From: an uncultured Bacteroidales bacterium
GTDB taxonomy: Bacteria; Bacteroidota; Bacteroidia; Bacteroidales; P3
DNA length: 64,000 nt
Reading direction: 5' to 3'
NCBI GenBank assembly: GCA_900314925.1
Contig: OMXC01000003.1
Span: 62,001-126,000, forward strand
The notes beneath the pieces were generated by a model. It was not told where the DNA came from, did not search any database, and saw only the letters and a list, made by a program, of their open reading frames with translations. A program made the position numbers and the translations under genes. Below are positions 56,576 through 64,000 of the stretch, piece by piece; position 1 is the stretch's first letter; every line of letters starts with the position of its first letter.

Positions 56576-57622
56576 ATGAAAGTGGCAATAGTCATACTCA
56601 ACTGGAACGGCCGTGGCATGCTGGAACGCTTCATGCCGTCGGTGGTCAAATACTCCCATAGGCAGCATTTCTCGGTGCTTGACACCGATTTCGACACCGA
56701 GGTCGTGGTGGCCGACAACGGCTCCTCCGACGACTCGCTGCCTTTTCTGCAGCAGAACTACCCCGATGTGCCGCTGGTGCTTCTGGACCGCAACTACGGT
56801 TTCGCCGAAGGCTACAACAAGGCCCTGGCACAGGTGGAGGCCGACTATTATGTGCTGCTGAACAGCGACGTGGAGTGCACGCCGCGATGGATAGAGCCCG
56901 TGATACGCATCATGGATGCCAACAGCAGGATTGCCGTTATGCAGCCCAAGCTGTTGATGTATGACAGCAAAGACACCTTCGAGTATGCCGGTGGCGCCGG
57001 CGGCTTCATCGACAGCTACGGCTATCCTTTCTGCCGTGGACGCCTCTTCAGCACCCTGGAGACAGACCACGGGCAGTATGACGACGACTGCGACATATTC
57101 TGGGCCACGGGCGCCGCTATGTTTGTGCGCGCCAGTGTGTGGCGCGAGCTTGGCGGGCTCGATGCCGACTTCTTCGCCCACATGGAGGAGATAGACTTCT
57201 GCTGGAGGGTGCACAATGCAGGCTACAGGGTGGCTTACTGCCCGCAGTCAACGCTGTACCATGTCGGTGGCGGCACGCTGCCGAAGAGCAACCCCTTCAA
57301 GACGCAGCTGAACTTCCGCAACAACCTTTCCATGCTCTACAAGAACCTGCCCGACGAGCGGCGTGACAAGGTGTTGAGGCTTCGTATGTTCCTCGACCGT
57401 GTGGCGGCAGTGAAGTTCCTGCTCGAAGGCCATCTGGGCGAGTATCGCGCCGTGCGCAAGGCGCACAAGGAGTTTCGTGCGTGGCGCGAGACACTGAAAG
57501 AAAAGCGTGCGGCCATAAAGCCACACGCTGTATCGCAGGTGTATCAAGGTGCTTTGCTGATAGAGTATTACCTCTTGCGCCGCCAGACGTTCACACAGCT
57601 GCGCGGGCGCTTCAGCCGTTGA
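56576..57622 (+). CDS. Family 2 glycosyltransferase (rhamnosyltransferase-like)
   Basis: A 348-residue GT-A enzyme with VAIVILNWNGRGMLERFMPS, VVVADNGSSDDSLPFLQ, the metal-binding region YYVLLNSDVECTPRW and the acceptor motif FFAHMEEIDFCWRVHNAGY. A basic C-terminal tail follows with no clear membrane helices. It probably adds a sugar to a cell-surface glycan; the link with the adjacent LpxL-like gene (13 nt) suggests lipopolysaccharide. Its stop directly abuts the ompH stop on the other strand. Confidence 0.92.
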   Translation: MKVAIVILNWNGRGMLERFMPSVVKYSHRQHFSVLDTDFDTEVVVADNGSSDDSLPFLQQNYPDVPLVLLDRNYGFAEGYNKALAQVEADYYVLLNSDVECTPRWIEPVIRIMDANSRIAVMQPKLLMYDSKDTFEYAGGAGGFIDSYGYPFCRGRLFSTLETDHGQYDDDCDIFWATGAAMFVRASVWRELGGLDADFFAHMEEIDFCWRVHNAGYRVAYCPQSTLYHVGGGTLPKSNPFKTQLNFRNNLSMLYKNLPDERRDKVLRLRMFLDRVAAVKFLLEGHLGEYRAVRKAHKEFRAWRETLKEKRAAIKPHAVSQVYQGALLIEYYLLRRQTFTQLRGRFSR

Positions 57623-58219
57623 TTACTTCTTGCCTTTGACGCTCTTGTACTCCTCGTTCAGGCCGGCGAGGATCTCCTCGGTGATGTCCATGGCGGGGTT
57701 GGCATAAAGCACCGGTGTGTCGTTGAAGCTCTTGCGCAGGATGACGTCGAACTGCTGGTTGGCGGCGTTGTACTCGCGGATGAAGGCGAAGATGGCGTTG
57801 AGCAGCTTGGTGTTCTCCGAGAGCTGACGCTCGGCCACCTTGGCCATGAGCTCCTGCTCAAGGGTGCTCATCTTCTCCATGCGCTGCTTCAGCTCGGCCT
57901 CCTTGGCCTGCTGCTGCGTGAGGGTGAGGCTGGCGCCGGTCTGCAGGTAGTTGTTGTAGTCGGTCTGGAACTGCGTCATCTGCTGCTGGTAGTACTTCTC
58001 CTGTTGGTCTTTGTAGGCGAGCAGCTCCTCGTTGAGGTCTATGGCGTACTGGTACTTGGCCATGATGGTGTCGGTATCCACGTAGGCTATCTTCAGGCCG
58101 CCTTCTGCTATGACTGGGGCCGCGGCCTCGGGGTTCTGCTTGCTGTCGCTGTTGTTGCATCCTGCCATGCCGAGAGTCAGCAGGGCCACTGTCGCTAAGA
58201 TAAGGGTTTTGGTATTCAT
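57623..58219 (-). CDS. OmpH/Skp-family periplasmic chaperone, lipoprotein form
   Basis: A 198-residue protein with a lipoprotein signal (lipobox GMAGC), then LKIAYVDTDTIMAKYQYAIDL, the OmpH opening. A long coiled coil rich in Q, E and K spans about residues 60-160. Skp-type proteins hold unfolded outer-membrane proteins. Having a lipobox is a variant seen in Bacteroidales. It lies 18 nt after gltX. Confidence 0.9.
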   Translation of the reverse strand: MNTKTLILATVALLTLGMAGCNNSDSKQNPEAAAPVIAEGGLKIAYVDTDTIMAKYQYAIDLNEELLAYKDQQEKYYQQQMTQFQTDYNNYLQTGASLTLTQQQAKEAELKQRMEKMSTLEQELMAKVAERQLSENTKLLNAIFAFIREYNAANQQFDVILRKSFNDTPVLYANPAMDITEEILAGLNEEYKSVKGKK

Positions 58220-58237
58220 TGTATGCGTTATTGTTTG

Positions 58238-59788
58238 TTATTCTGAGACTTCTCCTATGGTGTCTATGGCACGCTGCACGCGGCGTACGGTCTCCTCTTT
58301 GCCGAGCATCATGACGAGTGTCAGCATGTCGGGGCCTACGGTCTTGCCCACTACGGCGAGGCGCAGGGAGTTCATCACCGAGCCCATGTTGAGGCCGTTG
58401 CCCTTGATGTAGTCTTCGAGGATGGCCTGGTGCAGGGCGTCGTATTCGAAGGGTGCGGTGTGCAGTATCTCTATTACCTTGGCCATGTGCGTGGTCATGC
58501 CCGGCTTCCAACGCTTCTTGATGGCGGCGGGGTCGTACTCCGTCGGCGCCACGAAGAAGTAGCTGCAGGTGTCCCACAGCTCGCCGGGGAAGGTGATGCG
58601 CTCTTTCATCATGCCGGCCACCTTCACAACATAGTCATGGGCCGCGGTGACGCCGTGCTCGCCAAGCTGTTTCTCAAGGTAGGCGGCCACCTGCTCGTCG
58701 CTGAGCTGCTGGAAGTACTCGTGGTTGAACCACTTCGCCTTCTCAAGGTTGAAGCGTGCGCCGTTCTTGCTCACATGCTCTATGTTGAAGAGTTTGATGA
58801 GCTCGTCCATGCTCATGATCTCCTGGAAAACGGGGTTGGCTCCGTTGTCGCCTTCCCGTTTGCCTGGGTTCCAGCCCATGAGGGCCAGCATGTTGACCAC
58901 CGCCTGCGGCAGGTAGCCCTGCTCGCGGTATCCGCTGCTGACCTCGCCGCTCTTGGGGTCGTGCCACTCCAGCGGGAATACGGGGAAGCCGAGGCGGTCG
59001 CCGTCGCGCTTGCTGAGCTTGCCGTTGCCTTCGGGCTTGAGGAGCAGGGGCAGGTGGGCGAACTGCGGTGCCTGCCAGCCGAAAGCCTTGTAGAGCATCA
59101 CGTGCAGCGGGGCTGACGGCAGCCACTCTTCGCCGCGTATGACGTGGGTGATCTCCATGGTGTGGTCGTCCACGATGTTGGCCAGGTGGTAGGTGGGCAT
59201 GCCGTCGCTCTTGAAGAGCACCTTGTCGTCAAGCAGACGGCTGTTCATCGTTACGTCGCCGCGTATCAGGTCGTGCACCGTGATGTCTATATTGTCGGGG
59301 AACATGAAGCGCACCACGTAGGGCTCGCCGGCGTCTATGCGGCGCTGCGCCTCTTCCTTGCCGAGGCTGATGCTGTTCTCCATGGCGCCGCGTGTGGTGC
59401 AGTCGTACTGGAAGGTCTTTTTCTGTGCCTCGTATTCCTTGCGCTTGGCGTCGAGGGCTTCGGGCTTGTCGAAGGCGTAGTAGGCCCAGCCGTCGCGTAT
59501 CAGCTGGTCGGCATACTGGCGGTACATGGGCTTGCGGTCGCTCTGGCGGTAGGGGCCGTAGGGGCCGCCGATATGCACGCCTTCGTCAAACTCTATGCCC
59601 AGCCAGTCGAGGGCCTCGATGATGTATTGTTCGGCACCCGGCACAAAGCGTGTCTGGTCGGTGTCCTCGATGCGCAGTATCATCTTGCCGCCGTTCTGGC
59701 GCGCGAAGAGGTAGTTGTAGAGGGCAGTGCGCACGCCCCCGATGTGCAGTGGCCCCGTAGGTGACGGGGCAAATCTTACTCTAACCAT
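58238..59788 (-). CDS. gltX: Glutamyl-tRNA synthetase
   Basis: A 516-residue class I synthetase. The HIGH-type motif is [20 protein letters not shown] and the KMSKS-type motif is [35 protein letters not shown] and [16 protein letters not shown]-like segments (here [15 protein letters not shown]) match the discriminating GluRS family. It charges tRNA-Glu. Its start directly abuts the stop of the upstream barrel gene. Confidence 0.97.
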   Translation of the reverse strand: MVRVRFAPSPTGPLHIGGVRTALYNYLFARQNGGKMILRIEDTDQTRFVPGAEQYIIEALDWLGIEFDEGVHIGGPYGPYRQSDRKPMYRQYADQLIRDGWAYYAFDKPEALDAKRKEYEAQKKTFQYDCTTRGAMENSISLGKEEAQRRIDAGEPYVVRFMFPDNIDITVHDLIRGDVTMNSRLLDDKVLFKSDGMPTYHLANIVDDHTMEITHVIRGEEWLPSAPLHVMLYKAFGWQAPQFAHLPLLLKPEGNGKLSKRDGDRLGFPVFPLEWHDPKSGEVSSGYREQGYLPQAVVNMLALMGWNPGKREGDNGANPVFQEIMSMDELIKLFNIEHVSKNGARFNLEKAKWFNHEYFQQLSDEQVAAYLEKQLGEHGVTAAHDYVVKVAGMMKERITFPGELWDTCSYFFVAPTEYDPAAIKKRWKPGMTTHMAKVIEILHTAPFEYDALHQAILEDYIKGNGLNMGSVMNSLRLAVVGKTVGPDMLTLVMMLGKEETVRRVQRAIDTIGEVSE

Positions 59789-60637
59789 TTATCTGTCCTT
59801 GGAATTAATAAAGGAGTATCCTATGCCGATCATTATGGCCGTGTTGAATCCCTTTGGTATGTCTGTCGTAAGGCCTTGGTCGCCGCCCATCACACTCTGG
59901 GTGATGATGCGCAGTATGTCGGGCTCTGTTGTCGTGGCGATGAATCCGTGGTCCACATACAGCATGGCGTTCCACGGGCCGTATTCGTAGGTGAGGCCCA
60001 CAATGACGCCTACGTCAAGGCGACGCAGGTGGTTGAATACTTGGCGTTGTCGCCGTGCTTCCGCTTTTGCCGCCACCTCTGCGGCGCGCACTGCCGCCAC
60101 CTCTGCATCGGACATATTGTCGGTGATTGTGATGGATGGCGTATTGGTGATGCTGTTATCATAGTTGGCCGCTGGTGACGGGTTGCCGGGCGATACTATG
60201 CGGTCTTTGCAGCGCCCGAAGAGGCCGAAGCTCACGGCGGGTCCGGCTATGATGCCTACCACATGCCCCGAACTGCGTATGGGCAACTCCATGTGGAAGC
60301 CCACCAGTATGGGCAGCTGCAGGTAGTAGGCGTGGTAGTAGCCGTCGCGTACGCTCATGGTGTTCTCGTTCTCCAGCACCTCGTGGAAGTTGCAGCCGCG
60401 GCGGTTGAGGTTCAGTCCCGTCTGCAGGTACAAAAACTGGCCGGCGACGCTCTCCGAGTTGGTGAAGTTTATGTTCATGTACCCACCCACGCCGGCGCCG
60501 AAGACGGGCGACTTGGTGGAGAGGTCGTCGCTGATGGTGGCGATGCCGAGGCTGGCGCGCGCACCCAGTTCAATCTGCGCGTGGGCGCCCGTGATGCCCA
60601 TCAAACCCATTAAACCCAATAGAAATATCTTTTTCAT
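59789..60637 (-). CDS. PorT-family outer-membrane beta-barrel protein
   Basis: A 282-residue protein with a signal peptide (KKIFLLGLMGLMGITGAHAQ). Blocks such as YLQTGLNLNRRG, YYLQLPILVGFHMELP and GIIAGPAVSFGLFGRCKD fit the PorT/OMP beta-brl_2 group. Between about 165 and 210 there is a charged A/E/R-rich helical insert (DAEVAAVRAAEVAAKAEARR) unlike a barrel strand, perhaps a periplasmic or surface loop. Function unknown. Confidence 0.86.
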   Translation of the reverse strand: MKKIFLLGLMGLMGITGAHAQIELGARASLGIATISDDLSTKSPVFGAGVGGYMNINFTNSESVAGQFLYLQTGLNLNRRGCNFHEVLENENTMSVRDGYYHAYYLQLPILVGFHMELPIRSSGHVVGIIAGPAVSFGLFGRCKDRIVSPGNPSPAANYDNSITNTPSITITDNMSDAEVAAVRAAEVAAKAEARRQRQVFNHLRRLDVGVIVGLTYEYGPWNAMLYVDHGFIATTTEPDILRIITQSVMGGDQGLTTDIPKGFNTAIMIGIGYSFINSKDR

Positions 60638-60641
60638 TGCA

Positions 60642-62969
60642 TTAGAGTTTTCTCATTATGAAGTCCGTCATCAGCTGGTAGAGGTTGAGGCGCGTGTTGC
60701 CGGTGGCGTCGTAGATGGAGTGGTTCTTGTTGGGGTAGATGCGGAACTCGAACTGCTTGCCGGCGTTCTCCAGGCGCTCCACCATCTCGGCCGAGTTCTG
60801 GAAGTGCACGTTGTCGTCGCCGGTGCCGTGGATGAGCAGGTAGTTGCCCTGCAGGCGGTCGGCGAAGTTGAGCGGCGAGTTGTCGTCGTAGCCCTTGGCG
60901 TTGTCCTTGGGCAGGGCGAGGAAGCGCTCGGTGTATATGTTGTCGTAGTAGCGCCAGTTCATCACGGGTGCCACGGCTATGGCGGCCTTGAAGACGTCGT
61001 TGCCTTTGAGGAGCGAGAGCGTTGAGAGGTAGCCGCCGAAGCTCCAGCCCCAGATGCCGATGCGGTCTTTGTCCACCCAGCTCTGCTGGCCCAGCCAGCG
61101 GGCTGCCTCGATGGCGTCCTCGCATTCCATGCGGCCCAGGTCGCGGTAGGTCTGCTTCTTGAACTGCGCCCCGCGTCCGCCGGTACCTCTGCCGTCGAAG
61201 CAGAAGACCACATAGCCCTTCTCGGCCAGCATGTGGTACCAGTAGTAGTCGCTGTAGCCGTAGCTGTTGGTCACCTGCTGGTTGCCGGGGCCGCCGTAGA
61301 CGTAGATAAGCACGGGGTAGCGCTTGTTGGCGTTGAAGTCGGCAGGCTTGATGGTGTAGTAGTTCAGCTCGGTGCCTGTTGAGGTGGTGAAGGTGCCGAA
61401 CTGCTTGTGGCTGGTGCCGTAGTCGGACATCTTCTTTTGCAGGTCAGCGTTGTCCTGCAGCACCTTGATCAGTTTGCCATTGGCGTCATGCAGCGTGTAA
61501 GCCGGTGCCATGTTGGCATTGCTGTAGGTGCAGATGTAGTATTTGCAGCCATCGCTGAAGGTGGCGTTATAGGTGCCGCCGCTTGTGGGGGCGTTAAAGT
61601 CTTTAGTGAAGGAGTAATCGGTGCCGATGAAGTTGGGGTATATGCTGATTATATTCGCTTGGCTATAATTCAGGCATTTCTTCTTCTTGCCGTCCAGGCC
61701 GATGACGAAGAGGCTCTTGTTGATGGCGCCGTGCTCGCGGCTGGTGTAGTAGAGGCGGCTGTTCTTTAGGTCGACGCCCGCCACCTCGCACACCTCATAG
61801 CCGCCCGTGGTCACCTGGCGCACCAGCTTGCCGTCCATGCCGTAGAGGTATATGTGGCGGTAGCCGTCCCTCTCGCTCGTAATCAGCATCTGCTCCTGCG
61901 CCTTCTTGCCCTTGCCCACGGTGATGAACTGCCACGAGTCAGGCACCTCGACATAGGTGTCGCACTGCTCTTCGTAGAGGGTGGCGTCGGGCTCGCAGCC
62001 GTCCTTGTCTGTGTTGATGGTCAGTATCTGCATGTGGTTCTGCAAGCGGTTCATGCGCATCATGGCCAGCGTGTTGTCATTGGCCCACTGGAAGCGGGGA
62101 AGGTATTCCCAGCCCTCGCTATAAGGTGTCCCGACAGCATTTTCTTTCCCGCCCAATTGGGGGTACTGTGTCTTGCCGCTTTCAAGCTTGTATATGCGCA
62201 GAGAGACCTTGCTGTTGTCCTCGCCGGCCTTGGGGTACTTGTACTTGTAATCCTCGGGATAGAGCTTGCCCCACATCTGCATGTTGTATTCCTTCACCTT
62301 GCTCTCGTCGAAGCGCAGGTAGGCTATCTTCTTCGAGTCGGGGCTCCACTGGAAACCCTGCGTGATGGCGAACTCCTCCTCGTAGACCCAGTCCGTCGTG
62401 CCGTTGATGATTTCGTTGATTTTGCCGTCCGTCGTGATGGCGTGCTCCTCCAAGGTGTTGAGGTCCATCCAGTAGAGGTTGTTGTCGCGCACAAAGGCCA
62501 CCTTCGTGCCGTCGGGGCTCAGCGTCGTCAGGCGCTGCTTGCCCTCGTTGCTTATCTTGGTGAAAGTCTGTGTCTTGACATCGTAGATGTAGTAGTCGCT
62601 CACGCCGCTGTGGCGGTAGAGGGGCTCGAAGCCGCTGCTGAGGAGTATCTTCTGCTCGTCGGCGCTGAAGGCGTAGCTCTCCATGCGTGGCATGGGTTTG
62701 GCTTTCTTGGCGTTACGGTTGCCGGGGCCGCCAAAGAGGCACACGTCCTCCACCTTCTCGCCCGTGGCGTAGCTGTACTTGGCGATGCCGATGGCGTTCA
62801 TGGTGCAGTAGTGCTCGCCGTCGGCCATGGAGCGAAGCGCCCCGATGCCGCGCGGGCTGAAGGTGCGCTTGGTCCAGATGTCCTCAAGGGTGATATTGTG
62901 CTGCTGCGCCGAGGCTCCGCCGGCAGCCAGCATCGTTGCAAATGTCATAAATACAAACAGTTTCTTCAT
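60642..62969 (-). CDS. Dipeptidyl peptidase IV-like serine peptidase (S9)
   Basis: A 775-residue exported protein (signal KLFVFMTFATMLAAGGASAQ). An N-terminal eight-bladed propeller contains the DPP-IV marker YEEEFAITQGFQWSPDSKKI. The C-terminal hydrolase has the nucleophile in IGIWGWSFGGYLS, an aspartate in LIHGTGDDNVHFQNS and a histidine in YPNKNHSIYD. It would remove Xaa-Pro dipeptides from peptides in the periplasm or at the surface, typical of peptide-using Bacteroidales. Confidence 0.95.
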   Translation of the reverse strand: MKKLFVFMTFATMLAAGGASAQQHNITLEDIWTKRTFSPRGIGALRSMADGEHYCTMNAIGIAKYSYATGEKVEDVCLFGGPGNRNAKKAKPMPRMESYAFSADEQKILLSSGFEPLYRHSGVSDYYIYDVKTQTFTKISNEGKQRLTTLSPDGTKVAFVRDNNLYWMDLNTLEEHAITTDGKINEIINGTTDWVYEEEFAITQGFQWSPDSKKIAYLRFDESKVKEYNMQMWGKLYPEDYKYKYPKAGEDNSKVSLRIYKLESGKTQYPQLGGKENAVGTPYSEGWEYLPRFQWANDNTLAMMRMNRLQNHMQILTINTDKDGCEPDATLYEEQCDTYVEVPDSWQFITVGKGKKAQEQMLITSERDGYRHIYLYGMDGKLVRQVTTGGYEVCEVAGVDLKNSRLYYTSREHGAINKSLFVIGLDGKKKKCLNYSQANIISIYPNFIGTDYSFTKDFNAPTSGGTYNATFSDGCKYYICTYSNANMAPAYTLHDANGKLIKVLQDNADLQKKMSDYGTSHKQFGTFTTSTGTELNYYTIKPADFNANKRYPVLIYVYGGPGNQQVTNSYGYSDYYWYHMLAEKGYVVFCFDGRGTGGRGAQFKKQTYRDLGRMECEDAIEAARWLGQQSWVDKDRIGIWGWSFGGYLSTLSLLKGNDVFKAAIAVAPVMNWRYYDNIYTERFLALPKDNAKGYDDNSPLNFADRLQGNYLLIHGTGDDNVHFQNSAEMVERLENAGKQFEFRIYPNKNHSIYDATGNTRLNLYQLMTDFIMRKL

Positions 62970-63004
62970 ATAGTGCAGTTCTCTTTTTGCTTATTTGTAA
63001 AATG

Positions 63005-63012
63005 CAAATATA
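63005..63012 (-). promoter_or_regulatory. -7 box for the DPP-IV gene
   Basis: TATATTTG, followed by CA, on the minus strand lies 35 nt before the ATG. A TTTG at the ideal -33 position is not seen. Confidence 0.68.
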
Positions 63013-63093
63013 CGAATTTTTTTTGATATTCCGCCCCCTGCACCATTTTTTTTCACTCGCCCCCGCCCCCCGGCTCGCTGTCCGCTGCATGCC

Positions 63094-63192
63094 GTCGGTA
63101 CGGCCCCCCTTCGGCCCCCCTACGGCCCTTCTACGGCCTTCCACTGAAGAACGGCCGAAGGGGGGCCGAAGAGGGGCCGTAGGGGCTCCGTA
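63094..63192. repeat. 11-bp-module palindromic element, TWCGG type
   Basis: GTCGGTACGG, CCCCCCTTCGG, CCCCCCTACGG and CCCTTCTACGG lead to the centre CCTTCCACTGAAGAACGG. The inverted units CCGAAGGGGGG, CCGAAGAGGGG and CCGTAGGGGCT with CCGTAC follow. The centre is the reverse complement of that in the 43.1-kb copy. Confidence 0.92.
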
Positions 63193-63277
63193 CAAACCCA
63201 GTACCAGCAAGGGTTTGCGTGAATTCTGTGTCGGTATGTGCTTGTGGGTCAGTGTGTTCTGTTGCCGGGAAAAAGTC

Positions 63278-63311
63278 TTTGCGCGGGTGTCTTATATTTT
63301 TTGTATCTTTG
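63278..63311 (+). promoter_or_regulatory. Bacteroidetes-type promoter for the second SUMF1 lipoprotein gene
   Basis: TTTG at 63278-63281 and TATCTTTG at 63304-63311 are 22 nt apart, slightly long. TATCTTTGCAG is the best -7 match in the window. A purine-rich AAAGGGA lies just before the ATG as a possible ribosome-binding site. Confidence 0.82.
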
Positions 63312-63332
63312 CAGAATAAAACCTAAAGGGAT

Positions 63333-64000
63333 ATGAATTGCAAACTATTGACATACAGCCTTATGACTGTTGCTTTGACATTCGCCGCCTGCAGCGACGA
63401 TGAGTATACCGTCAACCTTGGCGACGAGACGCAGCAGCAGCCCCGCACTCCGGCGCGGCCGCTGGTGGCCGACGTGGAGTCGGTCACGGTGCCGGGCACG
63501 GAGGTGTCGTTCAACATGGTAAAGGTTCGCGCCGGCACCTTCACGATGGGCGGTGTCGACGCCGACGCCCCTGAGCATCAGGTCACTCTGACGCGCGACT
63601 TCTACATCGCGCAGACCGAGGTGACGCAGGCTCTCTACCGCGCCGTGATGGATACCAGCGTCTCGGAGTTCAACTACGGCGACAACTACCCCGTAGACCA
63701 TGTGAGCTACAACGACGCTATGGATTTCTGCTTCAAGCTGAGGGAGTTGACGGGCTACCACTTCATGCTGCCCACCGAGGCGCAGTGGGAGTATGCCGCG
63801 CGGGGCGGCCACCGCGCCTCCCCGTCGGCCACAGCCTATGCCGGCAGCGACAACATAGACATTGTGGCTTGGTATTGGAACAATTCGCCGCAATACCAGA
63901 CCGAAAACCCCGTCACCCACGAGCCTATGCTCATCCGCCACACCTCGGAGGTGCGCGGCAAGCAGCCTAACGAGTTGAATATCTATGATATGACGGGCAA
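63333..64000 (+). CDS. SUMF1-like lipoprotein, 3' end outside window
   Basis: About 222 residues are visible. MNCKLLTYSLMTVALTFAAC is a lipoprotein signal (lipobox FAAC). The FGE-sulfatase fold begins near residue 65 with VRAGTFTMGGVDADAPEHQ and continues with QTEVTQALYRAVM, DHVSYNDAMDFC and LPTEAQWEYAARGGH. The window ends at ELNIYDMTG, just before the region that would show whether the catalytic cysteines exist. It is a clear paralogue of the protein at 4993. Confidence 0.9.
   Translation, partial: MNCKLLTYSLMTVALTFAACSDDEYTVNLGDETQQQPRTPARPLVADVESVTVPGTEVSFNMVKVRAGTFTMGGVDADAPEHQVTLTRDFYIAQTEVTQALYRAVMDTSVSEFNYGDNYPVDHVSYNDAMDFCFKLRELTGYHFMLPTEAQWEYAARGGHRASPSATAYAGSDNIDIVAWYWNNSPQYQTENPVTHEPMLIRHTSEVRGKQPNELNIYDMTG

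Larger units (their letters stand above)
62970..63332. other. Divergent intergenic region before the second SUMF1 gene
   Basis: This 363-nt gap holds promoters for both flanking genes and an 11-bp-module palindrome between them. No credible reading frame was found. Confidence 0.75.

Noticed and set aside
1-64000. Search by eye for tRNA, rRNA, integrase, transposase and riboswitch signatures
   Set aside because: No TTCGA-arm tRNA pattern at a gene edge, no rRNA-like stretch, no mobile-element enzyme and no recognisable riboswitch core were found; an automated scan could still find a small RNA.

Overview
The window looks like a chromosomal segment of an uncultured, GC-rich Bacteroidales (phylum Bacteroidota), probably animal-gut or rumen associated. 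The evidence is: proteins ending in the type B type IX secretion (T9SS) sorting domain, GldH, a GWxTD-domain protein, PorT-like barrels, a DUF6266 protein, a Bacteroidales-type DNA primase, and promoters of the Bacteroidetes form (-33 TTTG, -7 TAnnTTTG). Assignment below order is not attempted. No rRNA, tRNA, CRISPR array, prophage, integrase or IS transposase was seen. The segment is almost wholly coding, and most genes are housekeeping. || Layout: 0-9.2 kb (+) holds the end of a T9SS cargo protein, then yggS-yitT-rpe-RlmI-like-SUMF1 lipoprotein, then folE-lolA-tsaB-permease. 9.3-14.7 kb (-) holds pepD, a radical SAM gene with a small partner, a GxxExxY protein and a Wzx-like flippase. 15-21.7 kb (+) holds a shrunken GH20-like lipoprotein, dnaG, a sigma-54 activator, aroA and miaA. 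21.8-28.6 kb (-) holds hbd, a crotonase, cca, a MORN lipoprotein, dprA, a NUDIX hydrolase, a META lipoprotein and a DUF6266 protein. 28.9-36.9 kb (+) holds a repeat-invaded glycosyltransferase, lepB, the topoisomerase IV A subunit, a second glycosyltransferase and hflX. 36.9-52.1 kb (-) holds uvrC-gldH-asd (read in the order asd, gldH, uvrC), a T9SS cargo protein, then topA-GT2 fusion-PorT-like-coaD-recG-GNAT-mltG. 52.5-57.6 kb (+) holds nadE, a GWxTD protein, an LpxL-like acyltransferase and a GT2. 57.6-63 kb (-) holds a DPP-IV-like peptidase, a PorT-like barrel, gltX and ompH. The window ends inside a second SUMF1 lipoprotein. || Themes: cell-envelope building (flippase, three glycosyltransferases and a GT2 fusion, LpxL-like, LolA, OmpH, MltG, LepB), T9SS/gliding export, DNA maintenance (primase, TopA, topo IV A, RecG, UvrC, DprA), and cofactor or amino-acid synthesis (FolE, NadE, CoaD, AroA, Asd). 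|| The most unusual content is repetitive DNA. (i) Five intergenic elements are built from 11-bp modules (..TACGG or ..TTCGG, sometimes with TTCTTCAGTAG), and four of them flip orientation at a centre to form long palindromes. (ii) Degenerate 7-bp or 8-bp arrays (AACTCAT, AAGTGAG, AGTTAGG, ATCAACTT, TTAACTTC and similar) fill gaps between genes. They supply start or stop codons of neighbouring genes, form one large inverted pair at 40.2 kb, and lie in frame at four places inside one glycosyltransferase. (iii) A 128-bp inverted repeat at 27.8 kb overlaps a stop codon. Two proteins also look like pseudo-enzymes or partly dead enzymes: the GH20-like lipoprotein, and the glutaminase domain of NadE.
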